Below are positions 25,192 through 37,914 of a stretch of DNA of 64,000 nt, one piece after another. The stretch is from the NCBI RefSeq assembly GCF_051014685.1, contig NW_027478402.1:124001-188000 (forward strand), given 5' to 3'. Within the stretch, counting starts at the first letter, position 1. The number at the start of each line of letters is the position of its first letter. The stretch is from Ptiloglossa arizonensis. Its lineage: Eukaryota; Arthropoda; Insecta; Hymenoptera; Colletidae. The translations under genes were made by a program, and so were the position numbers. The notes beneath the pieces are model-generated. The model did no database searches, was not told where the DNA came from, and saw nothing but the letters and a program-made list of their open reading frames with translations.

Positions 25192-25722
25192 GAGTTTCTA
25201 CTTTCAGATGTAGTAGGAATTTCTGGGTTTGATCAATCCGTTCGCGAGATATGGGAGTTGGAAGCTAAGAAATGGTTGAGAAGACACCAAATTTTTCGCA
25301 CTTCTGTTGCTCCAAACGCTTACCCAGAATGGCCTTGGGAAAAAATACACACACCGTTGTTTTCGTACGAGTTTTTACTTTCAGAGGCAATAGGAATTTT
25401 TGGGTTCAGACAATCAGTTCGCGAGTTATGGGAGTTTGAAGCTAAGAAATGGTTGAGAAGACAACAAATTTTTCGCACTTTTGCTGCACCAAACGCTTAA
25501 CCAGAATGGCATAGGGAAAAAATACACATACTGTTGTAATCGGGCGAGTTTCTACTTTCAGATATGGTAGGAATTTTTGGGTTTGTTCAATCCGTTCGCG
25601 AGATATGGCAGTTTGAAACTAAGAAATGGTTGAGAAGACAACAAATTTTTCGCATTTCTGCTGCTCCAAACGCTTAACCAGAATGGACTAGGGAAAAAAT
25701 ACACATACCTTTGTAATCGGGC
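25192..25722 (+). repeat. Higher-order unit, 3-mer (531 bp)
   Basis: O, P with gggttcagacaatcag (instead of gggtttggacaatcag) and an X monomer. The P monomer turns into R' sequence in its 3' half (cacttttgctgcacc). This ttcagaca P subtype also appears at 25934, 26818, 30353 and 39366. Confidence 0.86.
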
Positions 25723-26604
25723 GAGTTTCTACTTTCAGATGTAGTAGGAATTTCTGGGTTTGATCAATCCGTTCGCGAGATATGGGAGTTGGAAGCTAAG
25801 AATAGTTGAGAAGACACCAAATTTTTCGCACTTCTGTTGCTCCAAACGCTTACCCAGAATGGCCTTGGGAAAAAATACACACACCGTTGTTTTCGTACGA
25901 GTTTCTACTTTCAGAGGCAATAGGAATTTTTGGGTTCAGACAATCAGTTCGCGAGTTATGGGAGTTTGAAGCTAAGAAATGGTTGAGAAGACAACAAATT
26001 TTTCGCAATTCTGCTGCTCCAAACGCTTAACCAGAATGGGCTAGGGAAAAAATACACACACCGTGGTAATCGGGCGAGTTTCTACATTCAGATGCAGCAG
26101 GAATTTTTGGGTTTGGTCAATTCGTTCGCGAGATATGGGAGTTTGATGCTAAAATGTGGTTCAGAAAACAACAAATTTTTCGCACTTCTGCTGCACCAAA
26201 CGCTTAACCAGAACGGCCTAGGGAGAAAATACACATACCGTTGTAATCGGGCGAGTTTCTACTTTCAGATGTAGTAGGAATTTTTGGGTTTCGTCAATCC
26301 GTTCGCGAGATGTGGGAGTTTGAAGCTAAGAAATGGTTGAGAAAGCAACAAATTTTTCACACTTCTGCTGCTCCAAACGCTTAACCAGAATGGCCTAGGG
26401 AAAAAATACACATACTGTTGTAATCGGGCGAGTTTCTACTTTCAGATATATTAGGAATTTTTGGGTTTGTTCAATCCGTTCGCGAGATATGGCAGTTTGA
26501 AGCTAAGAAATGGTTGAGAAGACAACAAATTTTTCGCACTTTTGCTGCACCAAACGCTTAACCAGAATGGCCTAGGGAAAAATACACATACGTTGTAAGC
26601 GGGC
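25723..26604 (+). repeat. 5-mer unit with a 1-bp deletion (882 bp)
   Basis: O, P (ttcagaca subtype), Q, R and T. One base is missing in O (gctaagaatagttgag at about 25800), so two frames are briefly open across it. From about 25440 to 26448 the sequence matches 38870-39880 at an offset of 13431-13432 bp. Confidence 0.86.
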
Positions 26605-27452
26605 GAGTTTCTACATTCAGATGTAGTAGGAATTTTTGGGTTTGGTCAATCCGTTCGCGAGATGTGGGAGTTTGAAGCTAAGAAATGGTTGAGAAGGTAA
26701 CAAATTTTTCGCAATTCTGTTGCTCCAAACGCTTACCCAGAATGGCCTTGGGAAAAAATACACACACCGTTGTTTTCGTACGAGTTTCTACTTTCAGAGG
26801 CAATAGGAATTTTTGGGTTCAGACAATCAGTTCGCGAGTTATGGGAGTTTGAAGCTAAGAAATGGTTGAGAAGACAACAAATTTTTCGCAATTCTGCTGC
26901 TCCAAACGCTTAACCAGAATGGGCTAGGGAAAAAATACACACACCGTGGTAATCGGGCGAGTTTCTACATTCAGATGCAGCAGGAATTTTTGGGTTTGGT
27001 CAATTCGTTCGCGAGATATGGGAGTTTGATGCTAAAATGTGGTTCAGAAAACAACAAATTTTTCGCACTTCTGCTGCACCAAACGCTTAACCAGAACGGC
27101 CTAGGGAGAAAATACACATACCGTTGTAATCGGGCGAGTTTCTACTTTCAGATGTAGTAGGAATTTTTGGGTTTCGTCAATCCGTTCGCGAGATGTGGGA
27201 GTTTGAAGCTAAGAAATGGTTGAGAAAGCAACAAATTTTTCACACTTCTGCTGCTCCAAACGCTTAACCAGAATGGCCTAGGGAAAAAATACACATACTG
27301 TTGTAATCGGGCGAGTTTCTACTTTCAGATATAGTAGGAATTTTTGGGTTTGTTCAATCCGTTCGCGAGATATGGCAGTTTGAAGCTAAGAAATGGTTGA
27401 GAAGACAACAAATTTTTCGCACTTTTGCTGCACCAAACGCTTAACCAGAATG
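26300..27452 (+). repeat. 1.15-kb duplicated segment, left copy (offset 3534)
   Basis: Aligns with 29834-30986. Both contain gaaggtaac joined to gcaattctgttg and cttacccag (a hybrid O), then the ttcagaca P, Q, R and T. The hybrid O is a single recombination product copied to both places. Confidence 0.84.
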
Positions 27453-28195
27453 GCCTAGGGAAAAATACACATACGTTGTAATCGGGCGAGTTTCTACATT
27501 CAGATGTAGTAGGAATTTTTGGGTTTGGTCAATCCGTTCGCGAGATGTGGGAGTTTGAAGCTAAGAAATGGTTGAGAAGGCAACAAATTTTTCGCACTTC
27601 TGTTGCTCCAAACGCTTAATCAGAATGGCCTAGTGAAAAAATACACATACCTTTGTAATCGGGCGAGTTTCTACATTCAGATGTAGTAGGAATTTTTGGG
27701 TTTGGTCAATCCGTTCGCGAGATGTGGGAGTTTGAAGCTAAGAAATGGTTGAGAAGACAACAAATTTTTCGCACTTTTGCTGCACCAAACGCTTAACCAG
27801 AATGGCCTAGGGAAAAAATACACATACTGTTGTAATCGGGCGAGTTTCTACTTTCAGATATAGTAGGAATTTTTGGGTTTGTTCAATCCGTTCGCGAGAT
27901 ATGGCAGATTGAAACTAAGAAATGGTTGAGATGACAACAAATTTTTCGCATTTCTGCTGCTCCAAACGCTTAACCAGAATGGACTAGGGAAAAAATACAC
28001 ATACCTTTGTAATCGGGCGAGTTTCTACTTTCAGATGTAGTAGGAATTTCTGGGTTTGATCAATCCGTTCGCGAGATGTGGGAGTTTGAAGCTAAGAAAT
28101 GGTTGAGAAGACAACAAATTTTTCGCACTTCTGCTGCTCCAAACGCTTAACCAGAATGGACAAGGGAAAAAATACACATACCTTTGTAATCGGGC
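26605..28195 (+). repeat. Higher-order unit, 9-mer (1591 bp)
   Basis: The first monomer is a hybrid: gaaggtaacaaat type in its 5' part, cttacccagaatggccttgg (O) in its 3' part. P, Q, R, T, U, V-like, X' (gcagattgaaac) and W follow. The first part duplicates 30139 onward at an offset of 3534 bp. Confidence 0.86.
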
Positions 28196-30138
28196 GAGTT
28201 TCTACTTTCAGATGTAGTAGGAATTTCTGGGTTTGATCAATCCGTTCGCGAGATATGGGAGTTGGAAGCTAAGAAATGGTTGAGAAGACACCAAATTTTT
28301 CGCACTTCTGTTGCTCCAAACGCTTACCCAGAATGGCCTTGGGAAAAAATACACACACCGTTGTTTTCGTACGAGTTTCTACTTTCAGAGGCAATAGGAA
28401 TTTTTGGGTTTGGACAATCAGTTCGCGAGTTATGGGAGTTTGAAGCTAAGAAATGGTTGAGAAGACAACAAATTTTTCGCAATTCTGCTGCTCCAAACGC
28501 TTAACCAGAATGGGCTAGGGAAAAAATACACACACCGTTGTAATCGGGCGAGTTTCTACATTCAGACGCAGCAGGAATTTTTGGGTTTGGTCAATTTGTT
28601 CGCGAGATATGGGAGTTTGATGCTAAGATGTGGTTCAGAAAACAACAAATTTTTCGCACTTCTGCTGCACCAAACGCTTAACCAGAACGGCCTAGGGAGA
28701 AAATACACATACCGTTGTAATCGGGCGAGTTTCTACTTTCAGATGTAGTAGGAATTTTTGGGTTTGGTCAATCCGTTCGCGAGATGTGGGAGTTTGAAGC
28801 TAAGAAATGGTTGAGAAAGCAACAAATTTTTCACACTTCTGCTGCTCCAAACGCTTAACCAGAATGGCCTAGGGAAAAAATACACATACTGTTGTAATCG
28901 GGCGAGTTTCTACTTTCAGATATAGTAGGAATTTTTGGGTTTGGTCAATCCGTTCGCGAGATATGGGAGTTGGAAGCTAAGAAATGGTTGAGAAGGCAAC
29001 AAATTTTTCACACTTCTGCTGCTCCAAACGCTTAACCAGAATGGCCTAGGGAAGAAATACACATACTGTTGTAATCGGGCGAGTTTCTACTTTCAGATAT
29101 AGTAGGAATTTTTGGGTTTGTTCAATCCGTTCGCGAGATATGGCAGTTTGAAGCTAAGAAATGGTTGAGAAGACGACAAATTTTTCGCACTTTTGCTGCA
29201 CCAAACGCTTAACCAGAATGGCCTAGGGAAAAATACACATACGTTGTAATCGGGCGAGTTTCTACATTCAGATGTAGTAGGAATTTTTGGGTTTGGTCAA
29301 TCCGTTCGCGAGATGTGGGAGTTTGAAGCTAAGAAATGGTTGAGAAGGCAACAAATTTTTCGCACTTCTGTTGCTCCAAACGCTTAATCAGAATGGCCTA
29401 GTGAAAAAATACACATACCTTTGTAATCGGGCGAGTTTCTACATTCAGATGTAGTAGGAATTTTTGGGTTTGGTCAATCCGTTCGCGAGATGTGGGAGTT
29501 TGAAGCTAAGAAATGGTTGAGAAGACAACAAATTTTTCGCACTTTTGCTGCACCAAACGCTTAACCAGATTGGCCTAGGGAAAAAATACACATACTGTTG
29601 TAATCGGGCGAGTTTCTACTTTCAGATATAGTAGGAATTTTTGGGTTTGTTCAATCCGTTCGCGAGATATGGCAGATTGAAACTAAGAAATGGTTGAGAT
29701 GACAACAAATTTTTCGCATTTCTGCTGCTCCAAACGCTTAACCAGAATGGACTAGGGAAAAAATACACATACCTTTGTAATCGGGCGAGTTTCTACTTTC
29801 AGATGTAGTACGAATTTCTGGGTTTGATCAATCCGTTCGCGAGATGTGGGAGTTTGAAGCTAAGAAATGGTTGAGAAAGCAACAAATTTTTCACACTTCT
29901 GCTGCTCCAAACGCTTAACCAGAATGGCCTAAGGAAAAAATACACATACTGTTGTAATCGGGCGAGTTTCTACTTTCAAATATAGTAGGAATTTTTGGGT
30001 TTGTTCAATCCGTTCGCGAGATATGGCAGTTTGAAGCTAAGAAATGGTTGAGAAGACAACAAATTTTTCGCACTTTTGCTGCACCAAACGCTTAACCAGA
30101 ATGGCCTAGGGAAAAATACACATACGTTGTAAGCGGGC
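28196..30138 (+). repeat. Higher-order unit, 11-mer (1943 bp)
   Basis: O, P, Q, R, S (gaagaaatacac), T (gacgacaaat), U, V-like (cagattggcc), X', an R/W hybrid with gtacgaatttctggg, and T. The stretch to about 29545 matches 18831-20180 at an offset of 9365 bp but lacks the 706-bp duplication present there. Confidence 0.85.
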
Positions 30139-30986
30139 GAGTTTCTACATTCAGATGTAGTAGGAATTTTTGGGTTTGGTCAATCCGTTCGCGAGATGTG
30201 GGAGTTTGAAGCTAAGAAATGGTTGAGAAGGTAACAAATTTTTCGCAATTCTGTTGCTCCAAACGCTTACCCAGAATGGCCTTGGGAAAAAATACACACA
30301 CCGTTGTTTTCGTACGAGTTTCTACTTTCAGAGGCAATAGGAATTTTTGGGTTCAGACAATCAGTTCGCGAGTTATGGGAGTTTGAAGCTAAGAAATGGT
30401 TGAGAAGACAACAAATTTTTCGCAATTCTGCTGCTCCAAACGCTTAACCAGAATGGGCTAGGGAAAAAATACACACACCGTGGTAATCGGGCGAGTTTCT
30501 ACATTCAGATGCAGCAGGAATTTTTGGGTTTGGTCAATTCGTTCGCGAGATATGGGAGTTTGATGCTAAAATGTGGTTCAGAAAACAACAAATTTTTCGC
30601 ACTTCTGCTGCACCAAACGCTTAACCAGAACGGCCTAGGGAGAAAATACACATACCTTTGTAATCGGGCGAGTTTCTACTTTCAGATGTAGTAGGAATTT
30701 TTGGGTTTCGTCAATCCGTTCGCGAGATGTGGGAGTTTGAAGCTAAGAAATGGTTGCGAAAGCAACAAATTTTTCACACTTCTGCTGCTCCAAACGCTTA
30801 ACCAGAATGGCCTAGGGAAAAAATACACATACTGTTGTAATCGGGCGAGTTTCTACTTTCAGATATAGTAGGAATTTTTGGGTTTGTTCAATCCGTTCGC
30901 GAGATATGGCAGTTTGAAGCTAAGAAATGGTTGAGAAGACAACAAATTTTTCGCACTTTTGCTGCACCAAACGCTTAACCAGAATG
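29834..30986 (+). repeat. 1.15-kb duplicated segment, right copy
   Basis: Counterpart of 26300-27452. Visible differences are aaggaaaaaatac near 29930, ttcaaatatag near 29977, cataccttt for cataccgtt near 30655 and gttgcgaaagc near 30754. Confidence 0.84.
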
Positions 30987-31023
30987 GACAAGGGAAAAAA
31001 TACACATACCTTTGTAATCGGGC
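30139..31023 (+). repeat. 5-mer unit (885 bp) preceding a tagged O-P pair
   Basis: Hybrid O, P (ttcagaca subtype), Q, R (gttgcgaaagcaac) and a T/W hybrid with full A6 run, giving exactly 5 x 177. The next unit opens with the GAGGTAATAGG P. This 5-mer has different contents from those at 16530, 41452, 47287 and 50822 but occupies the same position. Confidence 0.85.
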
Positions 31024-34000
31024 GAGTTTCTACTTTCAGATGTAGTAGGAATTTCTGGGTTTGATCAATCCGTTCGCGAGATATGGGAGTTGGAAGCTAA
31101 GAAATGGTTGAGAAGACACCAAATTTTTCGCACTTCTGTTGCTCCAAACGCTTACCCAGAATGGCCTTGGGAAAAAATACACACACCGTTGTTTTCGTAC
31201 GAGTTTCTACTTTCAGAGGTAATAGGAATTTTTGGGTTTGGACAATCAGTTCGCGAGTTATGGGAGTTTGAAGCTAAGAAATGGTTGAGAAGACAACAAA
31301 TTTTTCGCAATTCTGCTGCTCCAAACGCTTAACCAGAATGGGCTAGGGAAAAAATACACACACCGTTGTAATCGGGCGAGTTTCTACATTCAGACGCAGC
31401 AGGAATTTTTGGGGTTGGTCAATTTGTTCGCGAGATATGGGAGTTTGATGCTAAGATGTGGTTCAGAAAACAACAAATTTTTCGCACTTCTGCTGCACCA
31501 AACGCTTAACCAGAACGGCCTAGGGAGAAAATACACATACCGTTGTAATCGGGCGAGTTTCTACTTTCAGATGTAGTAGGAATTTTTGGGTTTGGTCAAT
31601 CCGTTCGCGAGTTGTGGGAGTTTGAAGCTAAGAAATGGTTGAGAAAGCAACAAATTTTTCACACTTCTGCTGCTCCAAACGCTTAACCAGAATGGCCTAG
31701 GGAAAAAATACACATACTGTTGTAATCGGGCGAGTTTCTACTTTCAGATATAGTAGGAATTTTTGGGTTTGGTCAATCCGTTCGCGAGATATGGGAGTTG
31801 GAAGCTAACAAATGGTTGAGAAGGCAACAAATTTTTCACACTTCTGCTGCTCCAAACGCTTAACCAGAATGGCCTTGGGAAAAAATACACATACTGTTGT
31901 AATCGGGCGAGTTTCTACTTTCAGATATAGTAGGAATTTTTGGGTTTGTTCAATCCGTTCGCGAGATATGGCAGTTTGAAGCTAAGAAATGGTTGAGAAG
32001 ACAACAAATTTTTCGCACTTTTGCTGCACCAAACGCTTAACCAGAATGGCCTAGGGAAAAATACACATACGTTGTAATCGGGCGAGTTTCTACATTCAGA
32101 TGTAGTAGGAATTTTTGGGTTTGGTCAATCCGTTCGCGAGATGTGGGAGTTTGAAGCTAAGAAATGGTTGAGAAGGCAACAAATTTTTCGCATTTCTGCT
32201 GCTCCAAACGCTTAACCAGAATGGACTAGGGAAAAAATACACATACCTTTGTAATCGGGCGAGTTTCTACTTTCAGATGTAGTAGGAATTTCTGGGTTTG
32301 ATCAATCCGTTCGCGAGATGTGGGAGTTTGAAGCTAAGAAATGGTTGAGAAGACAACAAATTTTTCGCACTTCTGCTGCTCCAAACGCTTAACCAGAATG
32401 GCCTAGGCAAAAATACACATACGTTCTAATCGGGCGAGTTTCTACATTCAGATGTAGTAGGAATTTTTGGGTTTGGTCAATCCGTTCGCGAGATGTGGGA
32501 GTTTGAAGCTAAGAAATGGTTGAGAAGGCAACAAATTTTTCGCACTTCTGCTGCTCCAAACGCTTAACCAGAATGGCCTAGGGAAAAAATACACATACCT
32601 TTGTAATCGGGCGAGTTTCTACTTTCAGATGTAGTAGGAATTTCTGGGTTTGATCAATCCGTTCGCGAGATGTGGGAGTTTGAAGCTAAGAAATGGTTGA
32701 GAAGACAATAAATTTTTCGCACCTCTGCTGCACCAAACGCTTAACCAGAATGGCCTAGGGAAAAAATACACATACCGTTGTAATCGGGCAAGCTTCTACA
32801 TTCAGACGCAGCATGAATTTTTGGGTGTGGTCAATCCGTTCGCGAGATATGGGAGTTTGAAGCTAAGAAATGTTTGAGAAGGCAACAAATTTTTCGCACT
32901 TCTGCTGCTCCAAACGCTTAACCAGAATGGCCTAGGGAAAAAATACACATACCCTTGTAATCGGGCGAGTTTCTACATTCAGACGCAATAGGAATTTTTG
33001 GGTTTGGTCAATCCGTTCGCGAGATATGGGAGTTGGAAGCTAAGAAATGGTTGAGAAGGCAACAAATTTTGCGCATTTCAGCTGCTCCAAACGCTTAACC
33101 AGAATGGCCTTGGGAAAAAATACACATACCGTTGTTAGCGTATGAGTTTCTGCTTTCAGACGCAATAGGAATTTTTGGGTGTGGTCAATCCGTTCGCGAG
33201 ATATGTGAGTTTGAAGCTAAGAAATGTTTGAGAAAGCAACAAATTTTTCGCATTTCTGCTGCTCCAAACGCTTAACCAGAATGGCCTAGGGAAAAAATAC
33301 ACATACCGTTGTAATCGGGCGAGTTTCTACATTCAGACGCAATAGGAATTTTTGGGTTTGGTCAATCCGTTCGCGAGATATGGGAGTTTGAAGCTAAGAA
33401 ATGGTTGAGAGGACAACAAATTTTTCGCACTTCTGCTGCTCCAAACGCTTAACCAGAATGGCCTAGGCAAAAATACACATACGTTCTAATCGGGCGAGTT
33501 TCTACATTCAGATGTAGTAGGAATTTTTGGGTTTGGTCAATCCGTTCGCGAGATGTGGGAGTTTGAAGCTAAGAAATGGTTGAGAAGGCAACAAATTTTT
33601 CGCACTTCTGCTGCTCCAAACGCTTAACCAGAATGGCCTTGGGAAAAAATACACATACCGTTGTTAGCGTATGAGTTTCTGCTTTCAGACGCAATAGGAA
33701 TTTTTGGGTGTGGTCAATCCGTTCGCGAGATATGTGAGTTTGAAGCTAAGAAATGTCTGAGAAAGCAACAAATTTTTCGCATTTCTGCTGCTCCAAACGC
33801 TTAACCAGAATGGCCTAGGGAAAAAATACACACACCGTTGTAATCGGGCGAGTTTCTACATTCAGACGCAGTAGGAATTTTTGGGCTTGGTCAATCCGTT
33901 CGCGAGATATAGGAGTTTGAAGCTAAGAAATGGTTGAGAAGGCAACAAATTTTTCGCACTTCTGCTGCTCCAAACACTTAACCAGAATGGCCTAGGGAGA

Positions 34001-35794
34001 AAATACACATACCGTTGTAATCGGGCGAGTTTCTACATTCAGACGCAGCAGGAATTTTTGGGTTTGGTCAATCCGTTCGCGAGATATGGTTGTTTGAAGC
34101 TAAGAAATGCTTGATTAGCCAACAAATTTTTCGCACTTCTGTTGCTCCAAACGCTTAATCAGAATGGCCTAGTGAAAAAATACACATACCTTTGTAATCG
34201 GGCGAGTTTCTACTTTCAGATGTAGTAGGAATTTTTGGGTATGGTCAATCCGTTCGCGAGATGAGGGAGTTTGAAGCTAAGAAATGGTTAAGAAGACAAC
34301 AAATTTTTCGCACTTCTGCTGCTCCAAACGCTTAACCAGAATGGCCTAGGGAAAAAATGCACATACCGTTGTAATCGGGCGAATTTCTACTTTCAGATGT
34401 AGTAGGATATTTTTGGGTTTGGTCAATCCGTTCCCGCGATATGGGAGTTGGAAGCTAAGAAATGTTTGAGAAGGCAACAAATTTCTCGCACTTCTGCTGC
34501 CCCAAACGCTTAACCAGAACGGCTTAGGGAAAAAATACACATACCGTTGTAGTCGGGCGAGTTTCGACATTAAAACGCAGCAGGAATTTTTGGGTGTGGT
34601 CAATCCGTTCGCGAGATATGGGAGTTTGAAGCTAAGAAATGTTTGATAAGGCAATAAATTTTTCGCACTTCTGCTGCTCCAAACGCTTAACCAGAATGGC
34701 CTAGGGAAAAAATACACATACCGTTGCAATCGGGCGAGTTTCTACATTCAGACGCAATAGGAATTTTTGGGATTGGTCAATCCGTTCAGAAGATATGGGA
34801 GTTGGAAGCTAAGAAATGGCTGAGAAGGCAACAAATTTTGCGCATTTCAGCTGCTCCAAACACTTAACCAGAATGGCCTTGGGTAAAAATACACATACCG
34901 TTGTTATCGTACGAGTTTCTACTTTCAGACGTAATAGGAATTTTTGGGTTTGGTCAATCCGTTCGCGAGATGTGGGAGTTTGAAGCTAAGAAATGGTTGA
35001 GAAGACACCAAATTTTTCGCACTTCTGCTGCTCCAAACGCTTAACCAGAATGGCCTAGGGAAAAAATACGCATACCGTTGTAATCGGGCGAGTTTCTACA
35101 TTCAGACGCAGCAGGAATTTTTGGGTTTGGTCAATCCGATCGCGAGATATGGGAGTTGGAAGCTAAGAAATGGTTGAGAAGGCAACAAATTTTGCGCATT
35201 TCAGCTGCTCCAAACGCTTAACCAGAATGGCCTTGGGAAAAAATACACACACCGTTGTTATCGTATGAGTTTCTGCTTTCAGACGCAATAGGAATTTTTG
35301 GGTTTGGTCAATCCGTTCGCGAGATGTGGGAGTTTGAAGCTAAGAAATGGTTGAGAAGGCAACAAATTTTGCGCATTTCAGCTGCTCCAAACGCTTAACC
35401 AGAATGGCCTTGGGAAAAAAGACATACCGTTGTTATCGCACGAGTTTCTACTTTCAGACGCAGTAGGAATTTTTGATTTGGTCAATCCGTTCGCGAGATA
35501 TGGGAGTTTGAAGCTAGGAAATGCTTGAGAATGCAAGAAATTTTTCGCACTTCTGCTGCTCCAAACGCTTACCCAGAATGGCCTAGTGAAAAAATACACA
35601 TGCCTCTGTAATCGGGCGAGTTTCTTCTTTCAGATGTAGTAGGAATATTTGGGTTTGGTCAATCCGTTCGCGAGATGTGGGAGTTTGAAGCTAAGATGTG
35701 GTTGAGAAAACAACAAATTTTTCGCACTTCTGCTGCTCCAAACGCTTAACCAGAACGGCCTAGGGAAAAAATACACATACCCTTGTAATCGGGC
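31024..35794 (+). repeat. Long higher-order unit, 27-mer (4771 bp), tagged P
   Basis: O, tagged P (31215), Q, R, S (gctaacaaatgg), T, U/X hybrids, then divergent block 2. It is the second long unit after 18831. The block part is partly rearranged against block 1: the ctaggcaaaaatac monomer occurs twice (32404, 33464) and gttagcgtatgag twice (33134, 33663). Confidence 0.86.
32380..35794 (+). repeat. Divergent monomer block 2
   Basis: Matches block 1 at an offset of 11133 bp for 21250-22310, then contains a few extra rearranged monomers. It matches again at 12017 bp for about 23230-24340. The change of offset from 11133 to 12017 shows a net gain of 884 bp (5 monomers) in block 2 relative to block 1. 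Confidence 0.83.
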
Positions 35795-36854
35795 GAGTTT
35801 CTACATTCAGACGCAATAGGAATTTTTGGGTTTGGTCAATCCGTTCGCGAGATATGGGAGTTGGAAGCTAAGAAATGGTTGAGAAGGCAACAAATTTTTC
35901 GCACTTCTGTTGCTCCAAACGCTTACCCAGAATGGCCTTGGGAAAAAATACACACACCGTTGTTTTCGTACGAGTTTCTACTTTCAGAGGCAATAGGAAT
36001 TTTTGGGTTTGGACAATCAGTTCGCGAGTTATGGGAGTTTGAAGCTAAGAAATGGTTGAGAAGACAACAAATTTTTCGCAATTCTGCTGCTCCAAACGCT
36101 TAACCAGAATGGGCTAGGGAAAAAATACACACACCGTTGTAATCGGGCGAGTTTCTACATTCAGACGCAGCAGGAATTTTTGGGGTTGGTCAATTTGTTC
36201 GCGAGATATGGGAGTTTGATGCTAAGATGTGGTTCAGAAAACAACAAATTTTTCGCACTTCTGCTGCACCAAACGCTTAACCAGAACGGCCTAGGGAGAA
36301 AATACACATACCGTTGTAATCGGGCGAGTTTCTACTTTCAGATGTAGTAGGAATTTTTGAGTTTGGTCAATCCGTTCGCGAGTTGTGGGAGTTTGAAGCT
36401 AAGAAATGGTTGAGAAGACAACAAATTTTTCGCACTTTTGCTGCACCAAACGCTTAACCAGAATGGCCTAGGGAAAAATACACATACGTTGTAATCGGGC
36501 GAGTTTCTACATTCAGATGTAGTAGGAATTTTTGGGTTTGGTCAATCCGTTCGCGAGATGTGGGAGTTTGAAGCTAAGAAATGGTTGAGATGACAACAAA
36601 TTTTTCGCATTTCTGCTGCTCCAAACGCTTAACCAGAATGGACTAGGGAAAAAATACACATACCTTTGTAATCGGGCGAGTTTCTACTTTCAGATGTAGT
36701 AGGAATTTCTGGGTTTGATCAATCTGTTCGCGAGATGTGGGAGTTTGAAGCTAAGAAATGGTTGAGAAGACAACAAATTTTTCGCACTTCTGCTGCTCCA
36801 AACGCTTAACCAGAATGGACAAGGGAAAAAATACACATACCTTTGTAATCGGGC
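35795..36854 (+). repeat. Higher-order unit, 6-mer (1060 bp), tandem copy 1
   Basis: Chimeric O, P, Q, R/V hybrid (tttttgagtttgg, cgagttgtgg), a monomer ending gagatgacaac, and W. Repeated directly at 36855 and partly at 37915. The tandem match runs from about 35891. Confidence 0.88.
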
Positions 36855-37914
36855 GAGTTTCTACTTTCAGATGTAGTAGGAATTTCGGGGTTTGATCAAT
36901 CCGTTCGCGAGATATGGGAGTTGGAAGCTAAGAAATGGTTGAGAAGACACCAAATTTTTCGCACTTCTGTTGCTCCAAACGCTTACCCAGAATGGCCTTG
37001 GGAAAAAATACACACACCGTTGTTTTCGTACGAGTTTCTACTTTCAGAGGCAATAGGAATTTTTGGGTTTGGACAATCAGTTCGCGAGTTATGGGAGTTT
37101 GAAGCTAAGAAATGGTTGAGAAGACAACAAATTTTTCGCAATTCTGCTGCTCCAAACGCTTAACCAGAATGGGCTAGGGAAAAAATACACACACCGTTGT
37201 AATCGGGCGAGTTTCTACATTCAGACGCAGCAGGAATTTTTGGGGTTGGTCAATTTGTTCGCGAGATATGGGAGTTTGATGCTAAGATGTGGTTCAGAAA
37301 ACAACAAATTTTTCGCACTTCTGCTGCACCAAACGCTTAACCAGAACGGCCTAGGGAGAAAATACACATACCGTTGTAATCGGGCGAGTTTTTACTTTCA
37401 GATGTAGTAGGAATTTTTGAGTTTGGTCAATCCGTTCGCGAGTTGTGGGAGTTTGAAGCTAAGAAATGGTTGAGAAGACAACAAATTTTTCGCACTTTTG
37501 CTGCACCAAACGCTTAACCAGAATGGCCTAGGGAAAAATACACATACGTTGTAATCGGGCGAGTTTCTACATTCAGATGTAGTAGGAATTTTTGGGTTTG
37601 GTCAATCCGTTCGCGAGATGTGGGAGTTTGAAGCTAAGAAATGGTTGAGATGACAACAAATTTTTCGCATTTCTGCTGCTCCAAACGCTTAACCAGAATG
37701 GACTAGGGAAAAAATACACATACCTTTGTAATCGGGCGAGTTTCTACTTTCAGATGTAGTAGGAATTTCTGGGTTTGATCAATCTGTTCGCGAGATGTGG
37801 GAGTTTGAAGCTAAGAAATGGTTGAGAAGACAACAAATTTTTCGCACTTCTGCTGCTCCAAACGCTTAACCAGAATGGACAAGGGAAAAAATACACATAC
37901 CTTTGTAATCGGGC
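36855..37914 (+). repeat. Higher-order unit, 6-mer (1060 bp), tandem copy 2
   Basis: Near-identical to copy 1. It shares tttttgagtttgg (37415) and cgagttgtgg and has one visible change, gagtttttac for gagtttctac near 37391. The O monomer carries aatttcgggg (36881), which I saw only here and at 37941. Confidence 0.88.

Noticed and set aside
34346..34729. Minus-strand 127-codon open frames (also at 45836, 55385 and shorter ones)
   Set aside because: They are two or more satellite monomers read in reverse with a 59-residue repeat, have no ATG start and no recognisable domain. They recur only because the divergent block recurs.
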